The position numbers and the translations under genes were made by a program. DNA of 64,000 nucleotides from JANXQG01 sp964615095 (GTDB taxonomy: Bacteria; Planctomycetota; Planctomycetia; Pirellulales; Thermoguttaceae), in assembly GCA_964615095.1 (NCBI GenBank), contig CAZTPX010000001.1:124001-188000 (forward strand). Reading direction: 5' to 3'. The notes under the pieces were generated by a model that was not told the DNA's origin, ran no database searches, and saw only the letters and a list, made by a program, of their open reading frames with translations. Below, in pieces: positions 43,935 to 52,509 of this stretch; the first letter of the stretch is position 1; each line of letters opens with the position of its first letter.

Positions 43935-45230
43935 TCAACAAAAATGCCGGGCAATGCCGGGAAACCTGGCCAAGAGCTGCCGGATCCGCGCGCGGATCGC
44001 GGCTTCGTGTACGTGATCGGGAAAGCCGCTGGCCTCGGTACCCGGCCGGTCGCTGTACTCGAAAACGCCGATCTCCCGCAGGGGCAGGGCCGCCAGCAGT
44101 TGCAGCGTGTCGTCAAAGTCCTCGGTGGTCTCGCCGGGAAAGCCCACAATGACGTGCGTTGCCAGGCGAATATCGGGCGCAGCCGCTTGCAAGCGGAGCA
44201 GATGGGTGCGGGCGTCGGCCGCGGTATAGGGCCGGCGCATCAGCCGCAAGATCTTCTCACTGCCCGATTGCAGCGGGACCAGCAGGCGCCCCACGCGCGC
44301 GTGGCAATGCGGCGCCAGCAAGGCGGCAAGCTGCGCGCCGTACTGGATGATCCAGCGGGGATTTACGTCGGTCAGGTCGAGCACGAAGTCCGCATCGTGA
44401 GCAGCCAGCCGCCGCAACAGTTCCACAAAGTCCGCGCCGCAGTCCTGTCCGTACGCGCCCACGTCGTCGGCCACGAGGTCGAAGCTCCGAAAACCCTCTT
44501 GCAGTCCGGCTGCGAATTCCGACAAGACCAGGTCCATGGGTTTGGATCGCAGCGGGCCGGTAGCCAGGCGAATGCCGCAGTAGCTGCAGTCGCCCAGGCA
44601 ACCCCGCGCGACCCGCAGTTTGTAGACGCTTTCGCCGGGGTGCCGCAGGGCACGACCCGCCGCCTGCTTCAGTTCCCAGGCCGCCTTCTGCCGAAAGCTC
44701 CAAGAGGCCGCGAACTGCGCCTGGAAGCGTTTCCACGTTCCAAAACATTGCTTGGCCTGCCGCAGTTCCGGCCCGATACAATGGACGTCGGGGATCCGGC
44801 CCAGCGGCACGCTGGCGGCGATGATCGCGTCCAAGGCATCGAGGCGGGAAGGAGGAACCAGCACCGCATCGAACTGCTCGCGCAGGCGCGAGGCGTTGAT
44901 CCCGGCCAGGCACCCCAAGACAACGAGCCGGGAGCCGGGCTTCCGCCTCTTATCGGCGATTTTCAGGAGCTTGAAACTTCGGCCTTCCGCGTGGACGTCG
45001 ACACCGCAGGCCGACACCACCACCAGGTCCGCCCTGCGGATCGCCTGCTCGATCCGCCAGCCGTTGCTGCGAAAGTAACGGAACAATATGGAAGTGTCCA
45101 TCTCGGCACGGGGGCAGCCGCTGGTAAAGGCGATACATACCGAGCCGGCCAGCGGCGGGGACTGGGGGTCCGCCGTCGTAAGCGGCGGTTGAACGACGGG
45201 AAGATCGATCGAACCTGTACGCGGACTCAT
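43935..45230 (-). CDS. Radical SAM protein with methylthiotransferase-type N-terminal domain, in the EPS locus
   Basis: 431 residues. The N-terminal UPF0004-like domain has three cysteines in the MTTase order: C39 (AFTSGCPRAEMD), C75 (VVVSACGVDVHAEG) and C107 (VVLGCLAG). The radical-SAM cluster CxxxCxxC is C211/C215/C218 (ARGCLGDCSYCGIRLA), followed by PLQSGSEKILRLMRRPYTAA and VIVGFPGETTEDFDDTL. Unlike MiaB/RimO/MtaB, it ends soon after the barrel with no TRAM domain, and the stretch between the two cluster domains is about 100 residues. Its start overlaps the stop of the GT4 gene upstream by 4 bases. Likely a methylthiotransferase relative with another substrate. Confidence 0.85.
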   Translation of the reverse strand: MSPRTGSIDLPVVQPPLTTADPQSPPLAGSVCIAFTSGCPRAEMDTSILFRYFRSNGWRIEQAIRRADLVVVSACGVDVHAEGRSFKLLKIADKRRKPGSRLVVLGCLAGINASRLREQFDAVLVPPSRLDALDAIIAASVPLGRIPDVHCIGPELRQAKQCFGTWKRFQAQFAASWSFRQKAAWELKQAAGRALRHPGESVYKLRVARGCLGDCSYCGIRLATGPLRSKPMDLVLSEFAAGLQEGFRSFDLVADDVGAYGQDCGADFVELLRRLAAHDADFVLDLTDVNPRWIIQYGAQLAALLAPHCHARVGRLLVPLQSGSEKILRLMRRPYTAADARTHLLRLQAAAPDIRLATHVIVGFPGETTEDFDDTLQLLAALPLREIGVFEYSDRPGTEASGFPDHVHEAAIRARIRQLLARFPGIARHFC

Positions 45231-46441
45231 GGTGAGACCTCAGTGGTGCAAGCAGCGGGTTCGGAGATGGCTGGATGGAAATTGGCGATCGCCTGCCGGT
45301 AAATCGCGGTCAATCGCTGGGCATTGACGTCGCCGCCATACTTGGCTTCATATTCGTCGCGAGCCGCGCGACGCATGGCTGCCAAGCGGACCGGATCGGC
45401 CAGGAGATCCTCCACTTTGGCGGCCAGGTCTTGAGGATCTCCGCGGTGAAAATGCAATCCATTGCGGCCGTCGGCCACCATCTCGGTCATGGCGCCGGCG
45501 GCCGAGGCGATCACAGGCGTTCCCTTGGCAAAGGCCTCCAGGATCGTCTTGGGGCAGTTCTCGTAGCAGGCCGAGGGAAACACCAGGCAGGCGGCTTTGC
45601 CGAGAATCGCGGGAAGCTCATCGCCGGCACGGCGGCCGAGATACTCGATCCGCGGATCTTGTTCCGCGGCCGTGGCCACGTCGGCGGACAAGGGACCATC
45701 GCCGACAATCTTCAATCGCACGTAGCGGGCCACGCGCTTCCAGGCCTCCAAGAGCGTGTCCAGCCCCTTTTCCCGGGCAATCCGGCCTACGAAGAGCGCG
45801 TAACCGCCGGCCCCATCGCCGGGACCGGGATCGGGATCGACGAAGTTCGGCTTGGTCACGATGCGGTCGGCGGGCAGCCCTGCCGCGATGAATTTCCGCC
45901 GCGAAAACTCGGAAAGAGCCACGTAGCGCGCGACGGCGCGGGACCAGGTACCCTTGGCCCGGTGAAAGGCCAACATGGCTGCCACCACCGCGCTGGCCGA
46001 ACGATTCTGCCGGTAACACGCGTGCAGCACGCCGGGCCAAGGAATGACCTTGCCCAGGCAGTCCTCGCAGGGATGCCCGTCGCGCAGTACCAGCCCCGAG
46101 GGGCAGAACAAGCGGTAGTTGTGCAGCGTTTGCACGACAGGCAGGCCCGCTTCACCTGCCGCCGCATAGATCGAGGGCGAAATGAGCGGGAACGTGTTGT
46201 GGCAGTGCAGCACATCGGGGCGCTCTTGCCGGATCAACCGCCGCACTTCTTTCAACGTCTGCCGGTTCCAGAGCGTCGCCCGGACGGCCGCCCAGCGGCC
46301 CATGTCTAGCAGGTCGTCGTTGTGCCGGGTATAGCGGAGCACCTCGTGGCCATGTGCTTCCAGCAACCGGCCTTCGTCGGCGAAGACCTGGTCTTCGCCG
46401 CCGAATTCGCGATAGAAATTGTGGCACAGCAGGATTCGCAT
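45227..46441 (-). CDS. GT4-family glycosyltransferase
   Basis: 404 residues with the GT-B fold. N-terminal CHNFYREFGGEDQVFADEGR (acceptor-binding opening), HCHNTFPLISPSIYAAA, then the C-terminal donor domain with YALFVGRIAREKGLDTLLEA, LKIVGDGP and the E-x7-E motif in CPKTILEAFAKGTPVIASAA. A cysteine-rich segment (HPCEDCLGKVIPWPGVLHAC) marks the subfamily common in exopolysaccharide loci. It follows the second GT4 gene by 10 bases and overlaps the radical-SAM gene by 4. Confidence 0.92.
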   Translation of the reverse strand: MRILLCHNFYREFGGEDQVFADEGRLLEAHGHEVLRYTRHNDDLLDMGRWAAVRATLWNRQTLKEVRRLIRQERPDVLHCHNTFPLISPSIYAAAGEAGLPVVQTLHNYRLFCPSGLVLRDGHPCEDCLGKVIPWPGVLHACYRQNRSASAVVAAMLAFHRAKGTWSRAVARYVALSEFSRRKFIAAGLPADRIVTKPNFVDPDPGPGDGAGGYALFVGRIAREKGLDTLLEAWKRVARYVRLKIVGDGPLSADVATAAEQDPRIEYLGRRAGDELPAILGKAACLVFPSACYENCPKTILEAFAKGTPVIASAAGAMTEMVADGRNGLHFHRGDPQDLAAKVEDLLADPVRLAAMRRAARDEYEAKYGGDVNAQRLTAIYRQAIANFHPAISEPAACTTEVSP

Positions 46442-46451
46442 CGATGAAAAC

Positions 46452-47654
46452 TCAGGCGTGTGAGCCTTGCCTTTCCTTCAGTACGTGGCCCAAGGCGTCG
46501 ACGAGTTGGTCGGCGACATAATCGGCCGTGAGATGCGCGACCCGCTGTCGAGCCGCGGCGCGCATCGCATCGAGAACTTCCGGCGGCGTGCCAAGTGCGG
46601 CGTGCAGTGCCCGTTCCATCTCCTCCGCGTGGTCCGGGCGGAACGTCCAGCCGGTCTGGCCGTTCTCGCACAACACCTCGACGGCCTGGCCGTAGAGGCT
46701 TCCCAGCACGGGCAGGCCGGAGGCCATCGCTTCGTTGACGACAAGTCCCCACTCGTCGGCCAGGGTCGGCAGGACGAAAATGCCGGCCGTGCCGTAGGCG
46801 GCGGCGATCTCCGGCGGTTTGCGGCGTCCCATGAGCCGAAGCGCGACGTTGGGCGGCAAGGAGAACTCCCGGATCGCGGCTTCCAAGGGGCCGGAGCCGA
46901 TCAGGGAGAATTCGACATTCCGGGCGGGGTTCGCGCTGGCCCAACGGGCAAGCACTTGCAGAAACGGCAGCAGCCCCTTGCGTTCGACAAACTGGCCGAC
47001 GTACAGCAAGTGGTGGGCAGCCGCGGAGACCCGCGTAGCCGGACCCGAAAAGGAAGATTCCGGCAGCGTTACGTAGGGAGCGGAGAACACGCGATTTGCG
47101 GCGACACCAAAGCGCGACACATAGCGCGCGGTCGAAATCCCGTTGACGACCACGGCGTCGGCCCGGCGGAAAAGCCAGCGGCGCAACACGTGCCGCGGCC
47201 AGCCTCGGCCTTTCTCCGTGTGCTCGGTCATGGCCACCCAGAGCACCAGCGGGACGTGGGGGTTCCGCAGCGTGTAAACCGCGCTGAGCAGGCTGCGGAA
47301 GCCCGTTTCGTGCGAGAGGATGATGTCCGGGCGGATTGCCTTGAGCTGCGAGATCGTGTCCCAAGGGATGTGGACGTCGATCATTTCCCGGAACCGCAGG
47401 GGATGCTGTTGCGGACGCCGCAGGGTCACCGTCCGTTGCAAGCGCGCATCCAGGTCGTTCCAGTCGCTGCGCTCGATGCCGTGCAGTCCCAAGGGCGAGG
47501 AAGCCAGGATCGTCAGCTTGCCTGCCCGCTGGGACAAGCGCAGGTAGACCTGGCGGTCGGCGGGATGAATGATGTTGACGAGGTGTACGACGTTTGCACG
47601 GCCCGCCAAATCGGCGGGCAGCAACTCGGTTTGTTGTGTTGTTGTAGTCGACAT
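46452..47654 (-). CDS. GT4-family glycosyltransferase
   Basis: 400 residues from ATG 47654 (MSTTTTQQTELL); a TTG three codons earlier is possible. GT-B donor domain: HLLYVGQFVERKGLLPFLQV, LIGSGPLEAAI, FVLPTLADEWGLVVNEAMAS, GLPVLGSLYGQAVEVL. The N-terminal half has HIPWDTISQLKAIRPDIILS and SHETGFRSL. Its 3' end lies 10 bases before the next gene. Donor and acceptor cannot be told from sequence. Confidence 0.92.
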   Translation of the reverse strand: MSTTTTQQTELLPADLAGRANVVHLVNIIHPADRQVYLRLSQRAGKLTILASSPLGLHGIERSDWNDLDARLQRTVTLRRPQQHPLRFREMIDVHIPWDTISQLKAIRPDIILSHETGFRSLLSAVYTLRNPHVPLVLWVAMTEHTEKGRGWPRHVLRRWLFRRADAVVVNGISTARYVSRFGVAANRVFSAPYVTLPESSFSGPATRVSAAAHHLLYVGQFVERKGLLPFLQVLARWASANPARNVEFSLIGSGPLEAAIREFSLPPNVALRLMGRRKPPEIAAAYGTAGIFVLPTLADEWGLVVNEAMASGLPVLGSLYGQAVEVLCENGQTGWTFRPDHAEEMERALHAALGTPPEVLDAMRAAARQRVAHLTADYVADQLVDALGHVLKERQGSHA

Positions 47655-47664
47655 GAATTGCAAC

Positions 47665-48717
47665 CTATGTCCGTAGCGATTGCCGTGCGGCGCGTTTCAC
47701 CCGGGCAGCCCAGGTGTACCAACCGTCCAGTTTCGCCGCCAGCGTGGCGGCCGTGTCCCAGGTAAACGCATTGAAACGTCCCCATTCGAACGGGTCGCTC
47801 CCCGGGTCGATCAGCGAGCACTCCGTGGTCAGTCCGCACGTGACGCCCGCCCGCCGCGCCGCGGCCGCCATCTCAGAACCGGCAAAACCCGAGTGCTTGG
47901 CCCCGAAGGGAAAGGCGAACATGACATCGCTCAAGGTGAACGTGGCGCGGAGAAAATCGGCGGAGATCCGCACGTCCCGGCAGAACTCCTCCGGCCGGCC
48001 GCGCATGTCGCGGTGCGTATGGGTATGGGCGCCAATGTCAATCAATCCGCTGTCGAGCATTTCGCGGCATTGAACGACCGTCAGCGGGCGGTAGGCGGCC
48101 GGCGGCAACGACTTGCCGTGGGCAAGGCCCCAAGCATCGAACGGGAACGGCGTCGTGCCGTCCAGGTATCCAGTGGCGACGAAAATGGTAGCCGGGACGC
48201 GCAACTCCCGCAGGACGGGAAAGGCCTCCGTGTAATTCGATTGGAAACCGTCGTCAAACGTCAGGGCCATCGTTTGTGGCGGCAGCGGTTCGCCCGAGGC
48301 ATTGCGACGCAACAACTCGCGGAGCGGCCGGATCGTAAAACCGCGATCCAACAATCCCGTCAGGTGCTGGCGGAAGCGGTCGGGCGGCACATTATGGGTC
48401 GGCGGCGGAAGTCCACGGATGACCGGCGATACGCGATGGTAGGTCAAAATGCCCGGCCGGCCGCGGGACCGCGGGCCGAAAAGCTGGCGAAGGCCAACCG
48501 CCAGCCACCCGGCCGTCTTCATCGCCACGACGTTTGCCGAGGAGGCAAAATCGTGTTTCTCCAAGGAAAAACTGCTCAAAGGAAAGTCCATGTCCCCGGT
48601 CGACGGAAACCACTCCGGCGGCGAAAAAACGTCGGCATCGCCCGCGGCAATCCCGGGGCGCAAAGCGGCAATCGAATGGTTGGATCGATCACGAGGATCT
48701 TCGCGACTTGAAATCAT
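47665..48717 (-). CDS. Polysaccharide deacetylase (NodB/CE4)
   Basis: 350 residues. The CE4 motifs are present: GILTYHRVSPV, TMALTFDDGFQSNY (catalytic D155/D156) and IDIGAHTHTHRDM (metal histidines at about 231 and 235), then FAFPFGAKHSGF. It would remove N- or O-acetyl groups from the exported polymer, yet no signal peptide is visible, as in several EPS-locus relatives. The start is uncertain: ATG 48717 overlaps the upstream gene by 29 bases; ATG 48591 and ATG 48519 (MKTAGWL) would give shorter proteins still complete for the domain. Confidence 0.9.
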   Translation of the reverse strand: MISSREDPRDRSNHSIAALRPGIAAGDADVFSPPEWFPSTGDMDFPLSSFSLEKHDFASSANVVAMKTAGWLAVGLRQLFGPRSRGRPGILTYHRVSPVIRGLPPPTHNVPPDRFRQHLTGLLDRGFTIRPLRELLRRNASGEPLPPQTMALTFDDGFQSNYTEAFPVLRELRVPATIFVATGYLDGTTPFPFDAWGLAHGKSLPPAAYRPLTVVQCREMLDSGLIDIGAHTHTHRDMRGRPEEFCRDVRISADFLRATFTLSDVMFAFPFGAKHSGFAGSEMAAAARRAGVTCGLTTECSLIDPGSDPFEWGRFNAFTWDTAATLAAKLDGWYTWAARVKRAARQSLRT

Positions 48718-49786
48718 GGTATAACCCGTAGAGAAATAGCCCCCGAATGCCGCGCACAATTGCCCGGGCCGGTCCCCGGAAGCGGGACGCTTGGACCCAA
48801 CGCTTCGTGCCAAGCCAAGTACGTTGGACGGAAGTCAAGATCCTACCTAAACCCACGGCCCCCTCCGCGACCTGCGTGCCAAAACTGCGAAAGCGGGCCT
48901 TGAAATCCGCGTTGCAACAACCCAAGTCGATGCGCTCGATGCCCAGCGATTCGGCGGCGGCCGCCTGCTCCACGAAGTAGATCATTCCCGGCGAATACTT
49001 GGCCAGTTCGTCGTTGTAGGTGGGAAACCAGATGTGGAAGACGTGGCCGCAGCGCAAACCTAGATGTACGGCTGCCAGCCGGTCGCCGAAATACATGGCG
49101 GACAGCACGCCATGAAAGTCGCTCCCTTGCAAGGCCAGCAAGCGTTGCAGGAAAGTGAGCGTGCCGGGCTGGGCCAACGGGTTGGCGGCGCGGATCCGCT
49201 CGTACTTCCGCGTTTTCCAGTCGATCAAGGTCTCCATGACGCTTGGATCTTGGGCAACCTGTTCGAACCGCAGTGGCCCCAGGTCGCGGACCGCCAAGCG
49301 GCGCTTGTCGCAAATCCGCGCAATGAACGTGCTGCCTGCCGTGCGGCGGCGGCGGCAGTAGGCCGCGAATCCCCCGCGGAGATCCAGCGAGGGCGAATCG
49401 CTGGTGAACCAATGATGCGACTGAAACGGCTGCTGCGATGCCAGCAACTGCGTGAACCGCAAACCGGACAGCCGGCAACCCCGGAGCAACTCGGCGGCGT
49501 CGAACGCGAATCCCGGCCGCGCCACGACGCCCTGAAAATCGTTGAGCGATCCGCCCACGGGAACGCCCACGTTCCGCGCGGTCCGTTGAAAGGCAAAGAA
49601 TCCGGCGGGCTCTCCGCCTTCTTCCAGCACCGCCACCTCGACGTTGCCGAAGACCGCCGCCGCCTCGCGGGCGTACAGCGGATGAACGAACGGGCTTTGC
49701 AGTTCCGGGTTGTCCCGCCGGATATCGAGCCAACACTTTACGTGTTCGTCGCTCAGGCGACCGGCAGGGATCACATCGATTCTCAT
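48689..49786 (-). CDS. FemAB/GNAT-like acyltransferase of the EPS locus (CelD/BcsL type)
   Basis: 365 residues. LQSPFVHPLYAREAAAVFGN, GGEPAGFFAFQRTARNVGVP and GGSLNDFQGVVARPGF form the N-terminal part; HGVLSAMYFGDRLAAVHLGL, FHIWFPTYNDELAKYSPGMI and IERIDLGCCNADFKARF form the acetyltransferase_6 core. These proteins are linked to cellulose or exopolysaccharide loci (and to exosortase systems in proteobacteria) and probably acylate a sugar or peptide. Start ATG 49786 overlaps the stop of the ligase gene (ATGA). A far longer frame exists upstream but is not homologous. Confidence 0.85.
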   Translation of the reverse strand: MRIDVIPAGRLSDEHVKCWLDIRRDNPELQSPFVHPLYAREAAAVFGNVEVAVLEEGGEPAGFFAFQRTARNVGVPVGGSLNDFQGVVARPGFAFDAAELLRGCRLSGLRFTQLLASQQPFQSHHWFTSDSPSLDLRGGFAAYCRRRRTAGSTFIARICDKRRLAVRDLGPLRFEQVAQDPSVMETLIDWKTRKYERIRAANPLAQPGTLTFLQRLLALQGSDFHGVLSAMYFGDRLAAVHLGLRCGHVFHIWFPTYNDELAKYSPGMIYFVEQAAAAESLGIERIDLGCCNADFKARFRSFGTQVAEGAVGLGRILTSVQRTWLGTKRWVQASRFRGPARAIVRGIRGLFLYGLYHDFKSRRSS

Positions 49787-51090
49787 GCGACTGCCTCCGG
49801 TATCGGCCGCGGCAACGGATCGGCCAACGGGCGCCACACCGCGGCGATGATCCAGAGCAACGTGGGCGCGTCCGGCATGACGCTCAACAGCGGGATGTCG
49901 GCGAAGCCCAGCACCAGGATCATCACGACCAGCATGTCGGGAAACGCGCTGGGCCTGAGAAACATCTGCCCGACTTGGGTTAGCAGCATGGCAGCCAGCA
50001 GCAATCCGCCTACCACGCCCGTGTTGATCATCACGTTGAGCAACAGGTTGTGCGCGTGGTTGATGGCGAATCCTTCGAACTGGCACATAGGAAAGCGGCA
50101 ACAGCCGCAGCCGTAGCCGACTACCGGTGACTCGGCGATGCGGGCGGCCGCATAGCGCCAGATATCCGTGCGTCCGCTGACGCTGTACATCTCGTTCAAG
50201 TCGCCCGAGCGAGACAGAGCGGCGAGGACGTCGTCCACCTGGAAACTGCCTTGGACCAGGGCCGCGGCCGCGATTGCCGTAGTCAGCGTCGCCGCCGCCA
50301 AGACCTTGCCTCCCGTCCCGCGGGCGAACGCGATCCGCAGGCCCAGCAACCCTGTGGCCGCCGCGGCAGCCAACATCGCAGTCCGGCTGTTGGTGCAGTA
50401 GATCGTGACCAGGGCCAACACCAGCCCGGGCACCAGGCTCCGCCACCGTACCAGTTTGTGGCTGCCCAGGTATAAGCCCGCCACAATCATAATCGCCATC
50501 TGGCGTCCTAGCCCGACAGGATGACTGAGCCCGCCCACGCGCGACTTGACGTCGCCGTCGATGGTCGTGAACTCCATGTCGCCCAACGTGGGCGCGACAA
50601 AATATACTAGCCAGGAAATGAGGGCAAACGCCGCAAGCGTTGCAAAGACAACCAACAGTAATCGCTTGGGTCCCAAGTGCAAGAGGGCGACCGGTGCAAA
50701 GAGGACTATGCACCACAGGGCGCCACAGGAAGCCGCCGCATAGGGTACGTTGACGGCAAAGGGCACGGTGACCGCGCACCAGATCGCCAGCATCGCTATC
50801 AAGGCCGCCGGAAACCGCTCCAGCGCCGCCCACGCAGCGCCGAAATACTTCCAGGCATACAGCCCGCAGCCTCCGCAAACGGCCAGACGCAGCAGGACTT
50901 GCCAATCGACGGAGAAATTCTCCGGATCGGTAACGCGGAAACTGGCCTCGTTCACAAAAACGACCGCGGCCACGAGAATGCCGGCCAGCACGGCCGGCGG
51001 CGTGGCAGGCCGCCGCTGTAGCGGAGCATCGTCTTGTGGCCTATCGGCGCTGGGCGGCAGTTCGTACGGGTCGTGGTGAAGTGTATTCAT
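49783..51090 (-). CDS. O-antigen ligase/polymerase family membrane protein (Wzy-like)
   Basis: 435 residues with about 10-12 membrane segments (for example AVLAGILVAAVVFVNEA, LLLVVFATLAAFALISWLVY, VLAAATLTTAIAAAALVQ). The large periplasmic loop holds SVSGRTDIWRYAAARIAESP, then VVGYGCGC and NHAHNLLLNVMINTGVVGGL, the Wzy_C/O-antigen ligase signature (R, H and the GxxG loop). It would polymerise or ligate the repeat units in the periplasm. A cytoplasmic Pro/Asp-rich N-terminus of 30 residues is extra. Confidence 0.9.
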   Translation of the reverse strand: MNTLHHDPYELPPSADRPQDDAPLQRRPATPPAVLAGILVAAVVFVNEASFRVTDPENFSVDWQVLLRLAVCGGCGLYAWKYFGAAWAALERFPAALIAMLAIWCAVTVPFAVNVPYAAASCGALWCIVLFAPVALLHLGPKRLLLVVFATLAAFALISWLVYFVAPTLGDMEFTTIDGDVKSRVGGLSHPVGLGRQMAIMIVAGLYLGSHKLVRWRSLVPGLVLALVTIYCTNSRTAMLAAAAATGLLGLRIAFARGTGGKVLAAATLTTAIAAAALVQGSFQVDDVLAALSRSGDLNEMYSVSGRTDIWRYAAARIAESPVVGYGCGCCRFPMCQFEGFAINHAHNLLLNVMINTGVVGGLLLAAMLLTQVGQMFLRPSAFPDMLVVMILVLGFADIPLLSVMPDAPTLLWIIAAVWRPLADPLPRPIPEAVA

Positions 51091-51100
51091 GGCACGGTCC

Positions 51101-52462
51101 CTAAAGGCTGTCGGCCATAGCGGCCGGTGAACGCTGCTGTGCGAGAGACTGCCGGATCATTGCCGCAAAGAGCCAGAGGGCCGCGATGCCGCTTCCCACG
51201 GAGGCCGCCAGCGGCACGGCCAAGGCATGGTAGGGAGCGTAAAACACGAAGGCGGCCACAAGCATGCTCAACGCGCCCACCAGTCGCGCCATGACACCGA
51301 CCTTCGATTGCCCTTGCCCGCGCATGTATCCGTCGGCAATGATCGTGCCCCCCTGAAACACCATGGCCGGCAGGAGCAGGTTGGCAAACACGATCGCGTC
51401 GGCAAACGGTTGCCTGTAGACGAGGATGATCAGAAAACCCAGCACGGTCCAGTAGGCGACTGCCGCAAGGACCTGAACCAGGAGCGTGCCGGTCGCCAGC
51501 ACCATGAGTCGCCCCACGCCGAGTGGGCGCGTTTGCTTTGCCCCTGCATTGAAAGCAAAGACGGCCAAGGCCTCCGGGGCGACACAGAGGAGCCGTACGG
51601 CAGGCAGGGCCGCCGCATAAAGCCCCTGCTGAGTAAAACTAGCCAGCCACAACATGAGCAGCACGTCGAGATTGTTGAAGACCTCCGTAACCACCACCGA
51701 AAGCGCATACGGACGACCCTCTCGCAACAAAGTCCTGACCGGCGGCGAACCCGCCCGCCAGAGATGGTAGTCGTCGCTCCAGACCAGCCGGAAAACCAGG
51801 CCCAGGAGCGTGGCCGGAATCAACAGCACTACGGCAAGCCGGACCGAGATACTGGTCGTCAACCAGGCGAAGACCAGCAATATCGGCAAGGCGGCAGCCG
51901 CCACGATGCGGCCGGCGTTGAAGCGGCCCATGCGGCCGCTTCCTTGATCCACCGCATTGAGATTCAGCCGCACGTGTTCCAGCGGCAGCGTCATCGCGCA
52001 AACGATCGAAAGCCAGGCGAGCGGTTGCTTGTCGGCCGGAAAGGCAACCAGCGACAGGCCGATGACGACGAGCATCGCGCACATGCCCGTCAGTCCGCCC
52101 ATCCGCACGGCCGAGCGCGAAATGGACGCCGTCGCCAGGCCGGAGCGTGCCACGTGGCGGGTGATGACGTAGTTGGTTCCCAGCAGGCCGATGTAGGTCA
52201 GCAGGCGCGTGTAGGAAACCGCCGCGGCAAACTCGCCCCGTCCGGCGGGCCCCAACGCGTCGGCCAGCAGCTTGGCCTGCACAACCGTGATGGCCACGAG
52301 CAAGAAGGAAGTGGCCAACGTAGAGGCTACGTCGAAGGCCTTTTTCCGCCAGCGTACCGCGCCCGCGGCGGGATCACCATGCACAGTTTGGACCACAGCC
52401 TTGACGCGCGGCAGTGCCGCCCGCGGGGCGGTAATCGTCGATGCTGCCGGGTCAGAGGCCAT
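51101..52462 (-). CDS. Polysaccharide flippase (Wzx/MATE-like, MOP superfamily)
   Basis: 453 residues with about 12 membrane segments, first at VASTLATSFLLVAITVVQ followed by KLLADALGPAGRGEFAAAVS, the canonical opening of Wzx-type proteins. GTNYVITRHVARSG and the paired helices after it fit. It would flip the undecaprenyl-linked repeat unit across the inner membrane. ATG 52462 with a GGGGG run 6 bases upstream is preferred; a TTG at 52516 would overlap the preceding gene by 7 bases. The 3' end is 10 bases before the ligase gene. Confidence 0.9.
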   Translation of the reverse strand: MASDPAASTITAPRAALPRVKAVVQTVHGDPAAGAVRWRKKAFDVASTLATSFLLVAITVVQAKLLADALGPAGRGEFAAAVSYTRLLTYIGLLGTNYVITRHVARSGLATASISRSAVRMGGLTGMCAMLVVIGLSLVAFPADKQPLAWLSIVCAMTLPLEHVRLNLNAVDQGSGRMGRFNAGRIVAAAALPILLVFAWLTTSISVRLAVVLLIPATLLGLVFRLVWSDDYHLWRAGSPPVRTLLREGRPYALSVVVTEVFNNLDVLLMLWLASFTQQGLYAAALPAVRLLCVAPEALAVFAFNAGAKQTRPLGVGRLMVLATGTLLVQVLAAVAYWTVLGFLIILVYRQPFADAIVFANLLLPAMVFQGGTIIADGYMRGQGQSKVGVMARLVGALSMLVAAFVFYAPYHALAVPLAASVGSGIAALWLFAAMIRQSLAQQRSPAAMADSL

Positions 52463-52509
52463 GTCATCCCCCACGCTGTGTTCCGCGAAACTGCCGCCGC
52501 GCGTCGATT

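Noticed and set aside
43935..45230. Calling the EPS radical-SAM protein MiaB or RimO
   Set aside because: No TRAM domain, long inter-domain linker and EPS context; a true RimO is at 63333.
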